Source: VBAU01 sp036005185
GTDB taxonomy: Bacteria > Bacteroidota > Bacteroidia > Chitinophagales > Chitinophagaceae
NCBI GenBank assembly: GCA_036005185.1
Contig: DASYQS010000039.1
Coordinates: 124,001-188,000 of the forward strand
Direction of reading: 5' to 3'
DNA length: 64,000 nucleotides
Of this stretch, positions 1 to 7,884 are shown piece by piece. Both the position numbers and the translations under genes were made by a program. A model generated the notes under the pieces. That model was not told where the DNA came from, ran no database searches, and saw nothing but the letters and a program-made list of their open reading frames with translations. Numbering within the stretch: the first letter of the stretch is position 1; each line of letters opens with the position of its first letter.

Positions 1-455
1 ATATGGAAGTTGTGGCTTGGAATAGAGGCGGAAACACTTATGACACAAGCAATGGCGTTAAAAGATTATCATTAGACGAACTCTTGGAAACGAGTGATAT
101 TGTGAGCATTCATCTGCGGCTTTCAGAAGAATCTACAGGCTTGATGAATAAAGAAAGATTGGAAAAAATGAAAGCAGGTGCAATATTAATTAACACATCC
201 CGAGGGGCTATTGTTGATGAAAATGCTTTAGTGGAAGCGTTGACAAAAGGAACTTTAGCTGGAGCTGGTCTTGATGTATTTACTCAAGAACCGTTGGCAA
301 TAGATTCACCTTTGCGAACACTTGACAATGTTATTATAACACCACACATCGGTTGGACAGTAGAAGAAGTTTTTGAAGAGTTTGCTCAGATAGCTTGCGC
401 TCAACTTATTCAATATTTAAATGGGACACTTTCAAAATCTGAATTACTATCATAG
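1..455 (+). CDS. D-2-hydroxyacid dehydrogenase, C-terminal part (cut by window edge)
   Basis: The visible 150 residues are the C-terminal half of an NAD-dependent D-isomer 2-hydroxyacid dehydrogenase, the family that interconverts 2-oxoacids and D-2-hydroxyacids; complete members are about 310-330 residues. Landmarks are NTSRGAIVDENAL at about residues 64-76 (the Arg of SRG binds the substrate carboxylate), DVFTQEP at 91-97 supplying the catalytic Glu, and HIGW at 115-118 with the catalytic His. The reading frame is open to the left edge, so the true start and the N-terminal substrate-binding portion lie outside the window. Substrate specificity (glycerate, phosphoglycerate, lactate or other) cannot be told from this fragment. 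It ends in TAG, followed by 258 bases without a convincing gene. Confidence 0.9.
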   Translation, partial: MEVVAWNRGGNTYDTSNGVKRLSLDELLETSDIVSIHLRLSEESTGLMNKERLEKMKAGAILINTSRGAIVDENALVEALTKGTLAGAGLDVFTQEPLAIDSPLRTLDNVIITPHIGWTVEEVFEEFAQIACAQLIQYLNGTLSKSELLS

Positions 456-659
456 TAAAGGCCTGTCGCCAACAACCACATTTGTGTTGAGCTGCGACAC
501 AAAGCATTGTTCAACTACTGTAACGATATTCAGCTTTTTGTCCCAGCGTGACATAATTCGCAACAGAACTGCCTACCTGCAATAACGAGTTCACACAACA
601 AGCGGCTTTGTAGAATTTAATTTAATTGACACTCCGCACGTTCATCCTCTCAACTTTTA

Positions 660-678
660 GAATTCTATTATACTTTAG
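660..678. repeat. Direct repeat copy 1 flanking the 714-1079 gene
   Basis: GAATTCTATTATACTTTAG, matching the sequence at 1196-1214 at 17 of 19 positions. Weaker similarity extends about 15 bases to the left (a CATC/CTCTC...TTTT context in both copies). The two copies bracket the small minus-strand gene at 714-1079 and nothing else. Confidence 0.5.
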
Positions 679-713
679 GAGACATGAACCCTGATCTCAG
701 ATCAATATTTTTT

Positions 714-1079
714 TTAATTCAGATTGTATTTTCTTAATAATGCATTAAGAGGTTCAATAAACAAAAAAGGGTTCTCGTCAAGCTCTATCCCAACATTCAC
801 ATGTCCATTCTTACATGGGATCAGTAAAACAAAAAAATTACCATAGCGGATAATAAAATATTCAAGCCCCCCGCAATCTATATTACCCCGTTGTGAAGCA
901 AGTTTAATTAATGTGGGGTTGACTAGGAGCTCTTCATATTTGTCTGATTCATTGGAGCTAACATTATTGATAACACTACGCTGTTTCATGGAAAGGCCAT
1001 CATTATCGTACACGGCTATGTATCTGATGTGCTCGGATATTTCAAACGCTTCATTGATCAACTTCTCTTTGTCTTTCAT
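714..1079 (-). CDS. Small DUF6659-like protein of unknown function
   Basis: This 121-residue cytosolic protein has no signal peptide or membrane segment. Its pattern is IRYIAVYDNDG (about 18-28), then KQRS, then SDKYEELLVNPTLIKLASQRG (45-65), NIDCGGLEYFIIRYGNFF (66-83) and a C-terminal GHVNVGIELDENP. From memory this closely resembles short proteins annotated DUF6659 that I associate mainly with ammonia-oxidising archaea (Nitrososphaeria). The length and alternating strand pattern suggest a small roadblock/profilin-like sensory fold, but that is a guess. The gene stands alone, is read against its neighbours, and is flanked by two near-identical 19-bp direct repeats, which makes acquisition by transfer plausible. 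No function is assigned. Confidence 0.7.
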   Translation of the reverse strand: MKDKEKLINEAFEISEHIRYIAVYDNDGLSMKQRSVINNVSSNESDKYEELLVNPTLIKLASQRGNIDCGGLEYFIIRYGNFFVLLIPCKNGHVNVGIELDENPFLFIEPLNALLRKYNLN

Positions 1080-1195
1080 AATTTATTTACGAAGTTGGTA
1101 GATTCTGTTTTAGTAAAGCAAGAGCATAACAAAGCTAAAAGAATTAATCGCTAACAACCAACTAGAGTATATGAGAGAACATCATCTCTATTTTG

Positions 1196-1214
1196 GAATT
1201 CTATTGTATTTTAG
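1196..1214. repeat. Direct repeat copy 2 flanking the 714-1079 gene
   Basis: GAATTCTATTGTATTTTAG, differing from the copy at 660-678 at two positions. It lies upstream of the start codon of the 714-1079 gene, which is read leftward. The copies are 536 bases apart. Confidence 0.5.
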
Positions 1215-1348
1215 TAATGCATTGAGCTGAAGAATTCTACCTATCTGCCCGCTGGTAGGTTTCCGGCACTTCCGTCTCAGGCGGACGCAGTCGACAATGT
1301 GTAGCCATTGGCCTCAAAAATCACCAAAGCTTAAAGAGTAATGAAAAC

Positions 1349-1921
1349 ATGCCACCAAAAACTCTTTTTAAAATCTTTGCTTCTAAAGTAGCGCTTACCG
1401 AAAAGGAGTTTGAATCATTATCACATTACTTTAAATATTTAGCGGTTGGTAAAAAACACAAACTCGTTTCAGCAGGGCAATATTCCGATAGGGCATACAT
1501 CGTAGAAAAAGGCCTTTTGTTTTTATATAAACCGCTTGATAATGGCGACATACAAGTACTTCAGTTCGCCAAAGAGAATTACTGGATCGGAGATTTTTAC
1601 AGTGTTTTTTCCGGCTCGAAAGCCCTGTTTACTCTTGAGACCATAGAGCCATGTGAATTATGGTGTATTACAAAGGCAGATCTGGAAATTATGATGAGCC
1701 AATATCCCGTATTTGAAACCTACTTCAGATTGCTTGTTCAGGCCGCTTATGCACACACGTTGGTTCGATTGTCAGATGTTTATTCGCAGGATGCACAGGA
1801 GAAATACAACAGACTCAGAGCCCAGCAACCTGACCTGCTTCAACGGGTGCCTCAATACCTGATCGCTTCCTACCTGGGCATTCTGCCATCTTCCCTCAGC
1901 AGGATCAGGAATAAAAAATGA
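1349..1921 (+). CDS. Crp/Fnr-family transcriptional regulator
   Basis: This 190-residue protein is of normal length for the Bacteroidota Crp/Fnr branch. An N-terminal cyclic-nucleotide-binding-type beta barrel spans about residues 20-110 (SAGQYSDRAYIVEKGLLFLY, then GDFYSVFSG). A dimerisation helix follows at about 120-145, and a short C-terminal helix-turn-helix ends in RVPQYLIASYLGILPSSLSRIR at 166-187. There is no Cys cluster for an iron-sulfur centre, and the canonical cAMP-contacting residues are not evident, so the ligand is unknown; many homologues in this phylum act without one. The regulated genes are not identified. The exported SnoaL-like lipoprotein 75 bases downstream is a candidate because it is co-oriented. 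Confidence 0.9.
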   Translation: MPPKTLFKIFASKVALTEKEFESLSHYFKYLAVGKKHKLVSAGQYSDRAYIVEKGLLFLYKPLDNGDIQVLQFAKENYWIGDFYSVFSGSKALFTLETIEPCELWCITKADLEIMMSQYPVFETYFRLLVQAAYAHTLVRLSDVYSQDAQEKYNRLRAQQPDLLQRVPQYLIASYLGILPSSLSRIRNKK

Positions 1922-1996
1922 ATTTCTTAGCATAGGCGAATGGTTTTCGTCCAAAGTCGAATGTAGCTTTATGTCATCTGTTAACAATCTAAAAAA

Positions 1997-2596
1997 ATGA
2001 GTATGAAAAAACAAACACTTTCGATCAAAGCCCTTACGCTGTTCATGGTAATTGCAACAGCAGTACCTTTCATCAGTTGTAACAGCGGCAGCAGCGGCAA
2101 TATAAGTCAATCAGAAATTGATTCGCTTCGTAACCAGATCAAACAATTGACGGCAAGCGATGCAACGATCGCCAAAAATCTTGCAACCTTCGACACATTG
2201 GATTACACCGTATTTAGTAACCAGGAATGGACCCGCTTACATGAAAGTCATGCACAGGATATAAAAGTATATTGGCCTGATGGGCATGTAACCGAAGGAA
2301 TTGAGAAACACATTGAAGATTTGAAAGCACTGTTTGTATATGCACCCGATACAAGAATTAAGCAACATCCCATTCGGTTTGGTTCAGGCAACATTACGGC
2401 AGTAACAGGAATTTTTGAAGGTACTTTTACCAAACCAATGCCAATTGGCAATGGAAAATTTATTCAACCAACAGGAAAAGCATTTAAGATGCCTATGTGT
2501 ACTATTGGAATTTGGAAGCCAGACGGCACCATGAGCGAAGAACATTTGTTCTGGGACAACCAAACTTATCTGAATCAAATTGGGCTGGGCAAATAA
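1997..2596 (+). CDS. Lipoprotein with SnoaL/NTF2-like domain
   Basis: The 199-residue product starts with a lipoprotein signal (basic MSMKKQ, hydrophobic LTLFMVIATAV, lipobox FISC with the lipidated Cys at about residue 28) followed by a Ser/Gly-rich linker. Residues 35-60 look helical (SEIDSLRNQIKQL). The rest matches the cone-shaped NTF2/SnoaL-like fold often annotated as ester cyclase: WTRLHESHAQDIKVYWPDGHVTEG, then a GxFEGTF strand and the C-terminal EEHLFWDNQTYLNQIGL. This fold hosts diverse small-molecule isomerases and binding proteins, so no reaction is assigned. A second in-frame ATG two codons in could be the true start. The protein is presumably anchored in the periplasm or outer membrane. 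Confidence 0.8.
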   Translation: MSMKKQTLSIKALTLFMVIATAVPFISCNSGSSGNISQSEIDSLRNQIKQLTASDATIAKNLATFDTLDYTVFSNQEWTRLHESHAQDIKVYWPDGHVTEGIEKHIEDLKALFVYAPDTRIKQHPIRFGSGNITAVTGIFEGTFTKPMPIGNGKFIQPTGKAFKMPMCTIGIWKPDGTMSEEHLFWDNQTYLNQIGLGK

Positions 2597-2636
2597 AAAG
2601 GTAAAATGATAGTTTAGAATTTCTAAAAACCAAAAC

Positions 2637-3437
2637 ATGGAAAAAGTAGCGCTGCGGGTCTATAACCAAATAGATAACGGCCTTTACAATGCCGATGGCG
2701 ATATTTGGTGGAAACCAGATACCATTTTACATCTGCTGAAAACTTCAGTTAATCCATGGAGAGTGGGCTATTCGAGTAGCATAATTAAAAAGCATGACAT
2801 AGAACCAAAAGGTAAAACTGCCCTTGAGGTTGGCTGCGGAGGGGGAATACTAACAGAAGAAATTTGTAAAATGGGATTCATCACTACTGGCATTGACCCG
2901 GCTGATCAATCAATTCAAACTGCGTCCAATCATGCAAAAGCAAACGGGCTGAACATTAAGTATGATAAAGGCACCGGTGAGAATCTTCCTTATGCCGACA
3001 ATTCATTTGATTGTGTTTTTTGCTGCGATGTTTTAGAACATGTGCAGGATCTGCCTAAAGTAATATCTGAAATTTCAAGAGTATTGAAACCAAATGGTAT
3101 TTTTTTCTACGATACGCTGAACAGGACATTTATCAGCAAACTGGTAGCTATCAAAATATGGCAAGAATGGAAGCGCTGGGCATTCATGCCTCCCAATCTT
3201 CATGTATGGGAAATGTTCATTAAACCAAGTGAGATAAAAGAACTTTTGCTAAAAAATGGTTTTGATTGGAAAGAACATACAGGATCATCGCCAAATGTCT
3301 CTATTCCAAAGATGTTGGGCTACTTAAGAAAAAGAGCAAAAGGTGAATGGACCTATGCCGACCTTGGTAAAAATTTTTGGCTTGTTAAAAGCAAGGATAT
3401 GAATATTCTTTATGCAGGGTATGCAATAAAGAAATAA
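2637..3437 (+). CDS. UbiG-like class I SAM-dependent methyltransferase
   Basis: The 266-residue protein has the Rossmann methyltransferase signature: motif I LEVGCGGG at 63-70, acidic motif GIDPAD at 85-90 for the adenosine ribose, and DVLEHVQDLPK at 131-141. The N-terminal WWKPDTILHLLKTSVNPWRVGY and the segment DTLNRTFISK near 159-168 are typical of the UbiG O-methyltransferase branch. Bacteroidota generally make menaquinone rather than ubiquinone, so a role in ubiquinone synthesis is not implied; the substrate is unknown. The gene starts 40 bases after the SnoaL-like lipoprotein in the same direction and may be co-transcribed. Confidence 0.85.
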   Translation: MEKVALRVYNQIDNGLYNADGDIWWKPDTILHLLKTSVNPWRVGYSSSIIKKHDIEPKGKTALEVGCGGGILTEEICKMGFITTGIDPADQSIQTASNHAKANGLNIKYDKGTGENLPYADNSFDCVFCCDVLEHVQDLPKVISEISRVLKPNGIFFYDTLNRTFISKLVAIKIWQEWKRWAFMPPNLHVWEMFIKPSEIKELLLKNGFDWKEHTGSSPNVSIPKMLGYLRKRAKGEWTYADLGKNFWLVKSKDMNILYAGYAIKK

Positions 3438-3570
3438 CGACAGCAGCCGACATAATGCCTCTAATGACTTCAACGGGTTATCAAGGAAAGACTTCCCGAG
3501 GTGTAAAAACTAAAATCAAATAACCATTCTTCTTTACTTTTAGAATGAACAACAAGAAAGCCGAATATCA

Positions 3571-4746
3571 ATGACAATTTTATTTCCATCAGCATTTTTC
3601 ATTTTGACTGCTTTATTCAGCAGCTGCCGACAAACCAATAGTCAATCTTCAGGAACAACCGCGGCTTCATTTAATATAATAAAAATAAAAGTTGGCAAAT
3701 CTCCAGGCAGCGTGGAATCAGCAGATCTCAATAATGACAATTTCCCCGACCTTGCCATAGCAAGTGAAACAGACAGCAGCGTTACTGTTCTTCTTGGCGA
3801 TGGCAAGGGTGGATTCAAAGAAGCAAAAAATTCCCCTTTTTATGCCGGTCCTATTCCTAACGACATTTCCATTTATGATTTTAACAGGAATGGTAATCTG
3901 GATTTAGCTTTTGCCAATCACGAAGAAAAATATTTAACTGTGTTATTAGGAGATGGAAATGGAAATTTTTCCCCCGCACCCAAATCGCCTTTCCCAGTTG
4001 AAGGCATGCCTCATACGCACGGCATTGCAATAGGAGATTTTGATAATGACGGAAGAGCAGACATGGTTACCGACAGCTGGGGTAATGATCAGGTAGAGGT
4101 TTTGTTTGCTGATAGTGTAAATCTTTTTAAAGCACATAGTGTATTTTTTAAAGTTGGCAAACGCCCCTATCAAAGACTTCGTGCTGCCGACTTAAATAGT
4201 GACGGTATAACAGATATTGTAACAACAAACTCGGAAGGTAACAATGTCACCATCCTTTTAGCTAACGGTAGCGGTGGCTTTAATGAGGCGGCCGGTTCAC
4301 CATTTCCTTGCGGCGATGCTCCTTTTGGCGTTGCAATAGGCGACATCAATGCAGACGGCAAACCCGACCTCGCCATTATTAATTCGCCCGGAAGCATGGC
4401 CGAAGGGAAAGGCAAAAATGGATTGACTGTTTTAATGGGCGATGGGACAGGAAAGTTCAAAACAATGAAAGGTTCTCCGTTTGAAGCAGGAAAAATTCCT
4501 AATCGTATAGCAATAGGTGATGTAAATGGTGACGGTGTTTATGACATTGTAACCTCAGACAATGACAGTAATAAAATTTATCTTTTCTTAATGGATAAGA
4601 ATGGAAATGTTTCATCAAGCAAGGCTATCATTGTTGGTAATCACCCCAAGGGTGTTGCAATTACCGACTTAAACAAGGACGGAAAAGGCGACATTGTAGT
4701 GTGTAACCAACTCGACAATGAAATTTCAATTTTAATAGTCAAGTAA
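3571..4746 (+). CDS. Exported seven-repeat FG-GAP/VCBS beta-propeller lipoprotein
   Basis: The 391-residue product has a hydrophobic N-terminus ending in a lipobox-like LFSSC (Cys about residue 19) and a Ser/Thr-rich linker. It then carries seven FG-GAP/VCBS repeats, each with an Asp/Asn-rich calcium-loop motif: LNNDNFPD, FNRNGNLD, FDNDGRAD, LNSDGITD, INADGKPD, VNGDGVYD and LNKDGKGD. Seven repeats with nothing appended fits one closed seven-bladed propeller, probably held at the outer membrane. Such propellers bind carbohydrates or proteins or serve as scaffolds; I see no catalytic domain. The upstream ATG at 3545 is out of frame and stops quickly, so the start at 3571 is preferred. Confidence 0.85.
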   Translation: MTILFPSAFFILTALFSSCRQTNSQSSGTTAASFNIIKIKVGKSPGSVESADLNNDNFPDLAIASETDSSVTVLLGDGKGGFKEAKNSPFYAGPIPNDISIYDFNRNGNLDLAFANHEEKYLTVLLGDGNGNFSPAPKSPFPVEGMPHTHGIAIGDFDNDGRADMVTDSWGNDQVEVLFADSVNLFKAHSVFFKVGKRPYQRLRAADLNSDGITDIVTTNSEGNNVTILLANGSGGFNEAAGSPFPCGDAPFGVAIGDINADGKPDLAIINSPGSMAEGKGKNGLTVLMGDGTGKFKTMKGSPFEAGKIPNRIAIGDVNGDGVYDIVTSDNDSNKIYLFLMDKNGNVSSSKAIIVGNHPKGVAITDLNKDGKGDIVVCNQLDNEISILIVK

Positions 4747-4819
4747 AAATCGTTCACAATTTGTACAACATATTCTTGAAAAGCTAATCCGAATTATCGT
4801 CTGCGCTTGAGTGTTGGGA

Positions 4820-4958
4820 AAATGTAAGCGGGCTGTCTCAAAAAGTTAATTATTGCCACGAAGGAGCAAAGACACAAAGAAAATTAAGAACCTAAACTTT
4901 TGTGGCCTGGTTACTTTGTGGCATTGACTTAAAAATCATTTGACAGCGGCTTACATTT
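4820..4958. mobile_element. MITE-like inverted-repeat element, 139 bp
   Basis: The stretch is bounded by AAATGTAAGC at 4820-4829 and its complement GCTTACATTT at 4949-4958. The similarity continues inward: GGCTGTCTCAAA on the left is answered by TTTGACAGC on the right, with small gaps. Nested inside is a second inverted pair, TGCCAC at 4854-4859 and GTGGCA at 4918-4923, with ACAAAG/CTTTG-rich arms. No coding capacity is present. Nested terminal inverted repeats are what a non-autonomous miniature element or a REP-like hairpin would show. I could not identify a target-site duplication. It lies between two convergent genes and may also serve as a terminator. Confidence 0.5.
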
Positions 4959-4985
4959 AAATCAAGAAAAGATTATGGCAATTTT

Positions 4986-5279
4986 TTACCTCCAATGTCC
5001 GGGGACCCAGCGATATCCCCAGCGGCCGCGCTTCCAATGGCCAGGGACCCAGCCATGATGGCGGCCTGGTTTCTCCCAATAACCCGGAACTTCAACATAC
5101 CGGCCATCCCTCCATGTCCATTCTGGTCCAATCCAAATAGCACCCCTGAATGGAGCTGGCCCAGGCGCTCCAATTGAAACGTTCACACTAAAACTGGGTT
5201 TTCTTCTAACGTATTGAGCGTCGGCTTTCAATAATGAAAAACCGAGCATGATGCTAACTACAATGAATATCCTTTTCAT
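4986..5279 (-). CDS. Small secreted YXWGXW-type repeat protein
   Basis: This 97-residue protein has a clear Sec signal peptide (MKRIFIVVSIMLGFSLLKADA, cleavage near residue 21). The mature part is very rich in Trp, Gly, Arg and His, with three related C-terminal repeats: GRYVEVPGYW at 59-68, HGWVPGHW at 75-82 and YRWVPGHW at 89-96. This is the pattern of the short secreted YXWGXW-repeat family, whose function is not established. The gene is monocistronic, read convergently towards the propeller lipoprotein. The inverted-repeat element starts 28 bases after its stop codon. Confidence 0.8.
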   Translation of the reverse strand: MKRIFIVVSIMLGFSLLKADAQYVRRKPSFSVNVSIGAPGPAPFRGAIWIGPEWTWRDGRYVEVPGYWEKPGRHHGWVPGHWKRGRWGYRWVPGHWR

Positions 5280-5374
5280 ATAGCTTATTTTTCAATTTGA
5301 CCTAAATATTACTCCAGGGTTTAGATTTACAAAACCAATGCCGTCAATTTTTTCTACCTTACAATACGCAATAA

Positions 5375-6085
5375 ATGAATATGAAATTCTTCTTTCTCAT
5401 TCTGCTTTTTATCATTAGCACTATTTCGTACGCACAAAAAACCGTTGATGTAACAACCGGTAATACGAGTGCTATGTCTCCAGCTTTTTTTAATGTAGTG
5501 GGTGGTGAGCCGTTTGTGTTTGCAAAATTTGCAAGGTTGGTTGAAGGCAGTCCTTATTTTAGGGAAGAATGGATGAAAGGAAATGTGATATTAAATGGCG
5601 AAAGACAATATGCGGGAGTTAATTTAAAGCTTGATTTGTTCGATAATGAAGTTCATTACCAGGATCAAAAAGGCAATGAAATGATCGCCACTGCGCCTAT
5701 TCAAAAAGTTGTTTTGTTTGACTCTGTAACGCAGCAAGTCTTTAATTTTATAAACAGCGCTTATTTACAAACAAATAACCGCGTAAATGGATGGTACCAA
5801 ATCTTGTCCGAGGGCAAGGTTTCATTATTCAAGCAAATAGATAAACAAATGCACGAGACCAAACCTTATGGCTCAGCCACCATTGAACAATCGATTATTA
5901 CTGTATTCCATTACTATGTGTTATATAATGGACGTTTTACTGAAATAAAAAAGATCAAAGAGCTCCCGGAAATTTTTTCCGACAAAAAACAAGACATCGC
6001 TCAATATATAAAAAGCAAAAGTCTTTCTGGTAAAACGGATGATGATTTTGAAATGGTAATCAATTATTTTAATGGCCTGAAATAA
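5375..6085 (+). CDS. Secreted protein of unknown function
   Basis: The 236-residue product begins with a classical signal peptide (MNMKFFFLILLFIISTISYA, cleavage before QK at about residue 21); an in-frame ATG at 5381 is an equally good start. I do not recognise a named family. The mature part contains GSPYFREEWMKGNVILNGERQYAGVNLKLDLF-like alternating strands (about 58-89) and a helical, Lys-rich C-terminus with DKKQDIAQYIKSK. There are no obvious catalytic motifs, Cys pairs or membrane anchors. It resembles small periplasmic or secreted proteins common in this phylum. It ends 42 bases before corA in the same orientation. Confidence 0.75.
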   Translation: MNMKFFFLILLFIISTISYAQKTVDVTTGNTSAMSPAFFNVVGGEPFVFAKFARLVEGSPYFREEWMKGNVILNGERQYAGVNLKLDLFDNEVHYQDQKGNEMIATAPIQKVVLFDSVTQQVFNFINSAYLQTNNRVNGWYQILSEGKVSLFKQIDKQMHETKPYGSATIEQSIITVFHYYVLYNGRFTEIKKIKELPEIFSDKKQDIAQYIKSKSLSGKTDDDFEMVINYFNGLK

Positions 6086-6127
6086 CTCTCTTTTTTTCGC
6101 AGCCCGATCTTTTCCTAACTTTCTGTT

Positions 6128-7243
6128 ATGAATATGCCCGACATAAGGCGTAGCAGATATCTGCGCTACCTGGTTTTGCCTTCATTATTCGGAACCCAAC
6201 GCACTAAGGAAATCCTGAGTGTAAATCCTACTGTTGTTCCCCAGAGAGAAGAAGCCCAAGCTGTATCTGCCTTTGTATTCGATTACAATGGCGAGTCCCT
6301 TGAAGAAAAGGAATTTGATAATGTAGATGAAATATTAGCTTATAAACAAAATAACCATATAAGCTGGATCAATATAGATGGTTTACGAAAGGCTGATGTT
6401 GAAACGGTATGTAATCATTTTGGCATTCATCCACTGCTAATGGAAGATATTTTGAGCATCAACCAGAGGCCAAAAATGGATGAAGTAGAAGGCATTTTAT
6501 TTTGCCTGCTGAACATGCTTTATTATAATGATGAAAACCAAACTGTAGAGCAAGAACAGATAAGCATTGCTTTGGGAAAAGATTTTGTGATCAGTTTTCA
6601 GGAAGATGCCGCCCGTGATGTATTTGACCAGCTCCGGCATAAGCTGCGAATGCCCAACAGCAAAATACGGCAAAGCAGCGCTGATTATCTATGTTATTCA
6701 ATGCTTGACCTAATCGTTGACAACTATTTTCTGGTAATGGAAAAACTGGGAGAACGGATTGAATTGCTGGAAGAAGAAGTGATCCGGCACAGCAATACTC
6801 AATCTCTCGCAAAGATCACACAGTTGCGAAAAGAGCTCATCGTTTTAAAAAGGAACATTGCTCCCGTTAGGGATATTTTAAGCAGTATCATGAGAAGTGA
6901 AAGTGATCTTCTTGATGATCGCACCACAAAATATTTTAATGATGTATATGATCACATCATACAAGCCTACGATCTCAGTGAAAACTATCGGGATATCATA
7001 GTGAGCATGCAAGATCTTTACATCAACAATGTAAACCTTCGCATGAATGAAGTGATGAAGGTGATGGCCATTGTAACCTGCTTATTGGCGCCAGCCACAG
7101 TTATCGGAGGGATTTTCGGGATGAACTTTGATGAGAATGTAAATTTTTTCCATCAGCCCTGGGGATTTTTTACTGCTGTGGCCATTATGTTGATTATCCC
7201 GGTCTGGATGCTTTGGATATTCCGGAAGAGAGGGTGGTTTTAG
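6128..7243 (+). CDS. corA: CorA-family divalent cation transporter
   Basis: The 371-residue protein has the CorA plan: a long N-terminal cytosolic domain with coiled-coil helices (about 190-290) and two C-terminal transmembrane helices (roughly 312-331 and 347-364). The family's GMN selectivity motif sits at residues 331-333 (IFGMNFDEN), and a basic tail (FRKRGW) follows. CorA pentamers conduct Mg2+ and often Co2+ or Ni2+ down the membrane potential and are gated by Mg2+ bound to the cytosolic domain. Its TAG stop abuts directly, with no spacer, the CTA that is the stop of the convergent DUF2480 gene. Confidence 0.95.
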   Translation: MNMPDIRRSRYLRYLVLPSLFGTQRTKEILSVNPTVVPQREEAQAVSAFVFDYNGESLEEKEFDNVDEILAYKQNNHISWINIDGLRKADVETVCNHFGIHPLLMEDILSINQRPKMDEVEGILFCLLNMLYYNDENQTVEQEQISIALGKDFVISFQEDAARDVFDQLRHKLRMPNSKIRQSSADYLCYSMLDLIVDNYFLVMEKLGERIELLEEEVIRHSNTQSLAKITQLRKELIVLKRNIAPVRDILSSIMRSESDLLDDRTTKYFNDVYDHIIQAYDLSENYRDIIVSMQDLYINNVNLRMNEVMKVMAIVTCLLAPATVIGGIFGMNFDENVNFFHQPWGFFTAVAIMLIIPVWMLWIFRKRGWF

Positions 7244-7753
7244 CTATTGTCTGTTTTTGAAGATCGGCACCGTGCTGCATGGTTCACCATACATAATCGT
7301 TTTTGCAACAGGCCTTAGCCGTTTTGTGATTTCCATGTATGCAAAATCTTCGATTAGTGTTTCGCCACAACCTTTTATTACGATCTTTTGACCAGCAAAC
7401 TCATTCAGATCAATTCTTTGAATATTTTTAAGAAAAACGGTTTTATGAATTTCTTTTTCATCTCCCATTACGATGTCTTTTGCAACCGGCTGAAGGTAAG
7501 AAGCCACAAGCATATAGGCCCAGGGAGGAATGATGGCATCAGTGGTACAAACGATCCCAACATATTTATTTTTATAAACTTCCCAATCTAAATTTTTCAA
7601 GGTCTCGCGAAAATCTTTTTCTTTTAATATTAACCCCATGTATAAATGATCCTTTAGGTCAAACAACTTTACTTCGCCTTTAGGATAATATTGTTCAAGG
7701 TCAAGTGTAATTAAACCGCTTTCTGCTACCTTGTTAATGATAGGCTCGCTCAT
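7244..7753 (-). CDS. DUF2480 family protein
   Basis: This 169-residue soluble protein begins MSEPIINKVAESGLITLDL, a start I associate with the Bacteroidota family DUF2480, whose role is not known. It has no signal peptide or membrane segment. The sequence alternates strands and helices and contains VGIVCTTDAIIPPWAYMLVA near 88-107 and IVIKGCGETLIEDFAYMEI near 125-143, with Cys residues in both blocks. The stop codon is immediately adjacent to the corA stop, so the two convergent genes have zero spacing. Confidence 0.75.
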   Translation of the reverse strand: MSEPIINKVAESGLITLDLEQYYPKGEVKLFDLKDHLYMGLILKEKDFRETLKNLDWEVYKNKYVGIVCTTDAIIPPWAYMLVASYLQPVAKDIVMGDEKEIHKTVFLKNIQRIDLNEFAGQKIVIKGCGETLIEDFAYMEITKRLRPVAKTIMYGEPCSTVPIFKNRQ

Positions 7754-7832
7754 ATAAATTAATCTCTACTTAGGATAAATTTTCACAAAAATAACATTTA
7801 TACCTGCCTTAAAGTTTACATGAGTGTTAAAC

Positions 7833-7865
7833 AAAAAGCTGCTCCGTATATTGAAGCAGCTTTTT
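7833..7865 (-). terminator. Rho-independent terminator after the PpiD-like gene
   Basis: The arms AAAAAGCTGCT (7833-7843) and AGCAGCTTTTT (7855-7865) are perfectly complementary around an 11-base loop. The hairpin lies 20 bases beyond the stop of the 7885-10080 gene and is followed on the minus strand by a T-rich end. It separates that gene from the DUF2480 gene. Confidence 0.8.
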
Positions 7866-7884
7866 AAATCTTTTCAAGGCATTA

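Noticed and set aside
2637..3437. Calling the methyltransferase a ubiquinone-synthesis UbiG
   Set aside because: Bacteroidota normally use menaquinone and no ubi gene is nearby; only the UbiG-like family is supported.
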